Assembly: GCA_001664005.1 (NCBI GenBank)
Contig: CP016093.1
Location: 1-64,000, forward strand
From: Rhizobiales bacterium NRL2
Lineage (GTDB): Bacteria > Pseudomonadota > Alphaproteobacteria > Minwuiales > Minwuiaceae
Direction: 5' to 3'
Length of the DNA stretch: 64,000 bases
Under the pieces are notes generated by a model. It was not told where the DNA came from and searched no databases. It saw only the letters and a list, made by a program, of their open reading frames with translations. Every line of letters begins with the position of its first letter. Positions within the stretch are counted from its first letter, which is position 1. The position numbers were made by a program, and so were the translations under genes. This document shows positions 28,801-34,800 of this stretch, one piece after another.

Positions 28801-31800
28801 CCAGCGTGTCCGCGCCCTCGCTGCCGCCGAGCGTATCGTCACCCAGCCCGCCGGACAGGCTGTTGTCCGCCGAATCGCCAGTGAGGGCGTCGGCCTGGTC
28901 GGAGCCGATGACATTCTCGACGCCCGTGATGACGTCCGAGCCGCCGCCGCCGTCCGTAGCCGTTCCGAGACCCAGGTCCACTGTCACGCCCGCGGCTTCG
29001 GCCGAGTAGTCCGCCGTGTCGACGCCGTCGCCGCCGTCCATGGAATCGTCGCCCGCGCCGCCGATCAGGCTGTCCGCGCCGTCGCCGCCCGAAAGCGTAT
29101 CGGTTCCGTCGCCGCCGGAGATCGTGTCCGCGCCCGCGCCGCCGAAGATATCATTGGCCTGCACGTCGCCGGTGATCGTGTCGTCATTCGCCGAACCGAT
29201 GACGTTCTGGATGCCGACGATCGTGTCGCTTCCGCCGTCGCCGTCGTCAAAGGCCGCCGCCGCCACCAGATTGATGTCCACAGCACCGGCCGCACCGGAA
29301 TAATCGGCCGAATCCGTGCCCGCGCCGCCGTCCAGCGTGTCGGCGCCCGCACCGCCGGCCAGCGTGTCGTTGCCGTCGCCGCCCTGGAGGACGTCGTCGC
29401 CGGCCCCGCCCGCGATCGCATCGTCGCCGGCCTCGCCCTGGATGGTGTCGGCGCCCGCGCCGCCATTGGCGAGATCGTTGCCCGCACCGAGCTGCAGGCG
29501 GTTGGCCGCCGCGTCGCCCTGAACCGTGTCGGCGAAGCCGCTGGCGACCAGGTTCTCGACGGCGGTGATGCTGTCATTGCCGACGCTGGCGTCGCCCGAA
29601 ACCGTGCCCGCGCCGAGATCGGCGGCGATGCCCGCGGTGGCGCTGGCGTAGGTCGCCGTATCCGCGCCGTCGCCACCGTCCAGCGTATCGTCGCCGGCGC
29701 CCGCGCTGGCGCCGGAGAGCGTGTCGTCGCCGGCCTCGCCGGACAGGCTGTCATTGCCGCCATTGCCGACCAGAAGATCGCTGCCCGCGCCGCCCAGCAG
29801 GGTGTCGGCATCGTTCGAGCCGGCCAGGCTGTCGTCATTGGCCGAACCGACCACCACTTCGAAATTGGCCAGCGCGTCGGTGCCGCCCTCGCCGTCGCTC
29901 GCGACGCCGGCCAGCAGATCGACTGCAACCGCGCCGCTCGCCGCCGAATAGTCGGCGGTGTCGATGCCCGCGCCGCCATCCATGGAATCGTCGCCCGCGC
30001 CGCCGATCAGCGTGTCATTGCCGCTGGTGACGTCGTTGATGACCGCGGTCGAGGTCTCCAGAGCCGGTCCGCCCAGCAAGAAGCCCGTATTGCCGTTCGC
30101 CGTCTCGTCGGCGGTGAACTGCACCGGCAGATCGTGGAACTGGTAGTAGAGCTCCAGCCCCGTCTCGTCGCCCACCAGCAGGTCGTCACGCGCCCCGGCG
30201 ACCTCGGCGTCGGTGCGCGCCACGGACCACAGCCGTACCTCGTCCATCGCGCCGGTGTAGCTGGCGAAGGCGTCGTCCAGATTGCTTTCGCCCAGGAACA
30301 GCGGATCGGTGGTCGAGATGTCGACGCCGTCCAGCGACGAGATGTCGATCGTCTGATCCACCACCCCGTCGACCAGGATCGACATCAGCCCGTCGCGGTC
30401 GACGGTGACGGCGAAGTGCTGTGCCGTACCCGCCAGCGAGATCGCCGAACCGTCCAGCATGATCACATTGCCCGCGCCGTCGGCGATCCGGGCGTGGGAG
30501 ATGAGCCCGCCCTGACCGTCGGCGACGAAGCCGAAGAAGAAGCCCTGCTCGAAGCCGGCCTGATCGGCGCGCATGTCGAGGACGGCCATGTCGGCCGAGA
30601 CCCCGGGCGTGAGCCAGGCTTCGAAACTGAGGTCGGAGGTGCCGGAGACGCCTTCGAGGTTCGGCACGAACACGGCGTCGTCGACGCCGTCGAAGCCGAG
30701 CGCCTGGCCGCCGTCCGCCGGATCGTCGCCCAGCAGAAGGTCGTTGCCGGCGCCGCCCTCGATCAGGTCGTCGTCCGCGCCGCCGACCACGTCGTCATTG
30801 CCGTCGCCCGCCCGCAAGGTGTCGTTGCCGCCGCCGCCGGAGAGGAAGTCGGATCCCGCGCCGCCGTCTGCGCTGTCGTCGCCGAGCTGGCCGAACAGAC
30901 CCTCGTTCCCGGCCGTGCCGGTCAGCGTGTCGCCCCCCGCGCCGCCGAACAGCGCGCCTTCGGCCGAACCGGCGTTCGCCGTCAGATCGTCGGCCTGGGC
31001 CGAACCCAGAACGGCCTCGATATTGGAAAGGACGTCCGTGCCTTCGCCGCTCGCGGTGCCGGCGGTGAGGTCGACGGTGACCGCCGAGCCCGCATCGGTG
31101 AAGTCCACGACGTCGAGATCCGCGCCGCCGTCCAGCGTGTCGTCGCCCAGCCCGCCGACCAGGGCGTCCTGGCCCGCGCCGCCTGCGACGGAATCGTTGC
31201 CGGCCCCGCCGTCGACGAGATCGGCGTCCGCGCCGCCGTCGATGATGTCGTTGCCGTCATTGCCGAACAGGGCGTCCTGATCGGCATTGCCGGCGAGCGT
31301 ATCGTCGAGGCTGGTGCCGAAGGCGACGTCCTCGGAGCCGCCGCCGATCAGTTCGATCGCCGCATCGGTCTTCAGCGCCGCGTCGATCAGCAGGAAGCTG
31401 GTCGCCGCCGCCAGCGCCGAGGCGTCGACGATGACATTGCCGGAATTGCGCAGGGTGTTGTCGCGCAGCTCGACCGTCGTCTCGAGGTCGGAGACCAGGG
31501 TGAGGCGTTCGAAATTGCTCGTACTGGCAAGCTGATCGGCGGTGATGTCGCCGCCGCCCGAAACCTGCAGGTCGTCGGTGTCCGCGCCGCCGTCGAGGGT
31601 GTCGTTGCCGTCCAGGCGCGTCGTGTCGATCACGAATGTGTCGTCGCCCGCATCGCCCGTGGCGAAATGATCGCCGAAGCCGAAGGCCAGCGTGTCCGCG
31701 CCGTCGCCGCCAGCCACGGTATCGTTGCCCGCGACGGAGATGATGCTGTCGTCGCCGGCGCCGCCGGCCAGGCTGTTGAGATTGGCGTCACCGGCGATGG

Positions 31801-34800
31801 TGTCGTCATTGCTGGTGCCGATCACGTTCTCGATGCCGACCAGGGTGCTGACGTCGCCATTGTCCAGCGTCGCCGTACCGGCCACGAGGTCGACGTTCAC
31901 ACTGCCGACGCCGGCGGCAAAGTTCTGGAGCTGCGCCGCCTCTGTGGCCGACAGATCGGTGAAGAATCGGGATTCGAGGTTGTCGAGACCGGCGGCCTTG
32001 GCCTGCGCGGCGGCCAGGTTCGCGTTCTGCGCCGCGAAATGCATGATCGAGGCGGTTTCGCCGGGGTCGACCGTGAAGGTAAAGCCGATGGTGTAGTTGT
32101 CGTTGCCGTTGACCAGGCTGACGAGATCGGCCGACTCGGCGGCGCCGATCCCTTCGAAGTAGTGCAGCATGGTCGGGTCGAACCCGCCATTCCCGTCGCT
32201 CGAGTCGTCGGAAATGATGAACCGGTCGGTGTTGTCCGTCAGTGCGTCGCCGGAGCTGGTGTCGACCACGAAGGTGCCGCCGTCCGAGCCCAGATTGCCG
32301 GTGATCGTCAGGGTCACGGCCTGCTGCACGCCGGAGGTGTTGGTCACCGATTCCAGGAAGCGCGCGAAGCCCTCGTCGTCCGGCACGAAGAGCCGGCGGT
32401 TGAAGCTCAGCCCCGCAACCGATGTGTCGGCCGTGCCCTCGATGGTGCGCCCGTCGGCGCTGGCGAACAGGGTGCTGCCTGCGTAGGTGGTGCTGGCTCC
32501 GCCGAAGATACCGAAGGTGACGTTCTGGCCGTCATCATAGGCGTCGTTGGTGCCGTTGATGATCGAGAGATCCCGCTGGATATCCCAGAAGAAGCCTTCG
32601 CCATCGGTCAGGTTGACGAAGGTGCCGACATCCGTGGGCGTTGCGACACCGGCGCCGCCCGCAATTGCACCACCCTGAAGGGCGCTGAAGTCGGCGGTGT
32701 CCGTGCCGCCGCCGCCGTCCAGCGTGTCCGCGCCCGCGCTGCCGCCGAGCGTGTCGTCGCCCAGCCCGCCGGACAGGCTGTTGTCCGCCGAATCACCGGT
32801 GAGGGCGTCGGCCTGGTCGGAGCCGATGACGTTCTCTACGCCCGTGAGGACGTCCGAATCACCGGCCCCGTCGGTCGCGGTCCCCGCCGCGAGATCGACC
32901 GTCACGCCCGCGGCGTCGGCCGAGTAGTCCGCCGTATCGATGCCGGCGCCGCCGTCCAGCGTGTCGTCGCCCGCGCCGCCTTCGAGAAGGTCGTTGCCGT
33001 CATTGCCGGCCAGCGCGTTGGCGCCGGCGTCGCCCACCAGCTGGTCGCCGAAGGTCGAACCGGTCAGGTGTTCGACGCCGACATAGCTGTCAAAGCCGGA
33101 GCCCGCGTCCAGGCCGTTGCCCGCCGCCAGATCCGCCTGCACCCCGCCCGTGCTGGCGGAATGGTCCACAGTGTCCTGGCCCGCGCCGCCGGAGAAGGTG
33201 TCGTTGCCGTCGCTGCCCAGCAGCAGATCCGCGCCATCGCCGCCATCCAGGCTGTCATTGCCTGCGCCGCCGTCGATGGTGTCGTTGCCCGCGCCGCCGG
33301 AGACGCTGTCGCTGCCGCCGCCCGCGGCAATGCTGTCCGCGCCATCGCCGCCCACGAGGACGTTGGCCGCCGCGTCGCCGGCGATGGTGTCGGCGAAGGC
33401 AGAGCCGACGACATTCTCGATGCCGGTGAGCGTGTCCACGCCGCCGTCGCCGTCGTCGCTCGCCGCACCGGCGAGCAGGTCGAGGTCGATGCCGCCCGCC
33501 GCGCCGGAATAATCCGCCGTGTCCGTCTCGGTGCCGCCGTCGAGCACGTCGTTGCCCGCGCCGCCGATCAGCGTGTCGTCGCCGGCCGCGCCGGTCATGC
33601 TGTCGTCGCCGTCATTGCCGGTCATGGCGTCGGCGCCGTCACCGCCGGTGACAGTGTCATTGCCCGCGCCGCCATCGATCAGGTCGTCGCCCGCGCCGCC
33701 GTCGATGGAATCCGCGCCCGCGCCGCCGCCGACGAGGTCGCCGCCGTCTCCGCTCTGGATGATGTCGGACGCCGCCGAACCGTCGATCGAATCGGCAAAG
33801 GCGCTGCCGAGCACGCCCTCGATGTTCAGGAGCACTTCCGCGCCGATGCCGGCGCTGTTGGCGTCGCCATCAACCGAGGTGGCGAGACCTGTCGAGAGAT
33901 TCACCGACACGCCCCCGGTCGCCGCCGTGTAGTCGGCGAAGTCCGTGCCGGCGCCGCCGTCCAGGGTATCGGCGATGAAGCCGCCGCCCGCCAGCGTCGG
34001 CGAATCGCCGCCGCGCAGCACGTCGTCGCCGGCGCCGCCTTCGAGCAGGTTGTCGTTGCCGTCGCCCGTCAGCGTGTCGGCGAAGTCCGAGCCGGCGACA
34101 TCCTCGATGCCGCTCAGGCTGTCGGTCGCGCCGCCGCCGTCGGTGGCCAGACCGATGGAAAGGTCCACGGCGACGCCTGATGCGTCGCCGGCATAGCTGG
34201 CCTGGTCGAAGCCCGCGCCGCCGAAGAGCGAATCGGCCCCTGCGCCGCCTTCCAGGATGTCGTCGCCGGCGCCGCCGAAGAGCTGGTTCGCCGCCCCGTC
34301 GCCGGTGACGGTGTCGTCGTTGGCCGAGCCGATGACGTTCTCGACGCTGTTCAGGCTGTCGGTGGCGCCGCCGCCGTCGGTCGCCAGACCGGTCGACAGA
34401 TTGGCCGTGACCCCCGCCGCATCGGCGGAATAGTCCGCCGTGTCGAGGCCCAGGCCGCCGAACAGCGAGTCCGCCCCGGCGCCGCCGGCCAGGATGTCGT
34501 CGCCGGCATTGCCGATCAGCTGGTTCGCTGCGGCGTTGCCGGTCAGCGTGTCTCCGAAAGCCGAACCGGAAACGTTCTCGATGCCGCTCAGGCTGTCCGT
34601 CGCGCCGCCGCCGTCGGTCGCCGCGTTGCCGGCGAGATCGACGTTCACGCCCGCGGCGTCTTCCGAATAGTCGGCCCGGTCGGAACCCGCGCCGCCGATC
34701 AGCGTGTCCGCGCCGCCGCGGCCCTGAAGCAGGTCATCGCCGTCATTGCCCTGCAGCACGTTGCCGTTGGCGTCGCCGTCGATGGTGTCGTCGAAGACCG

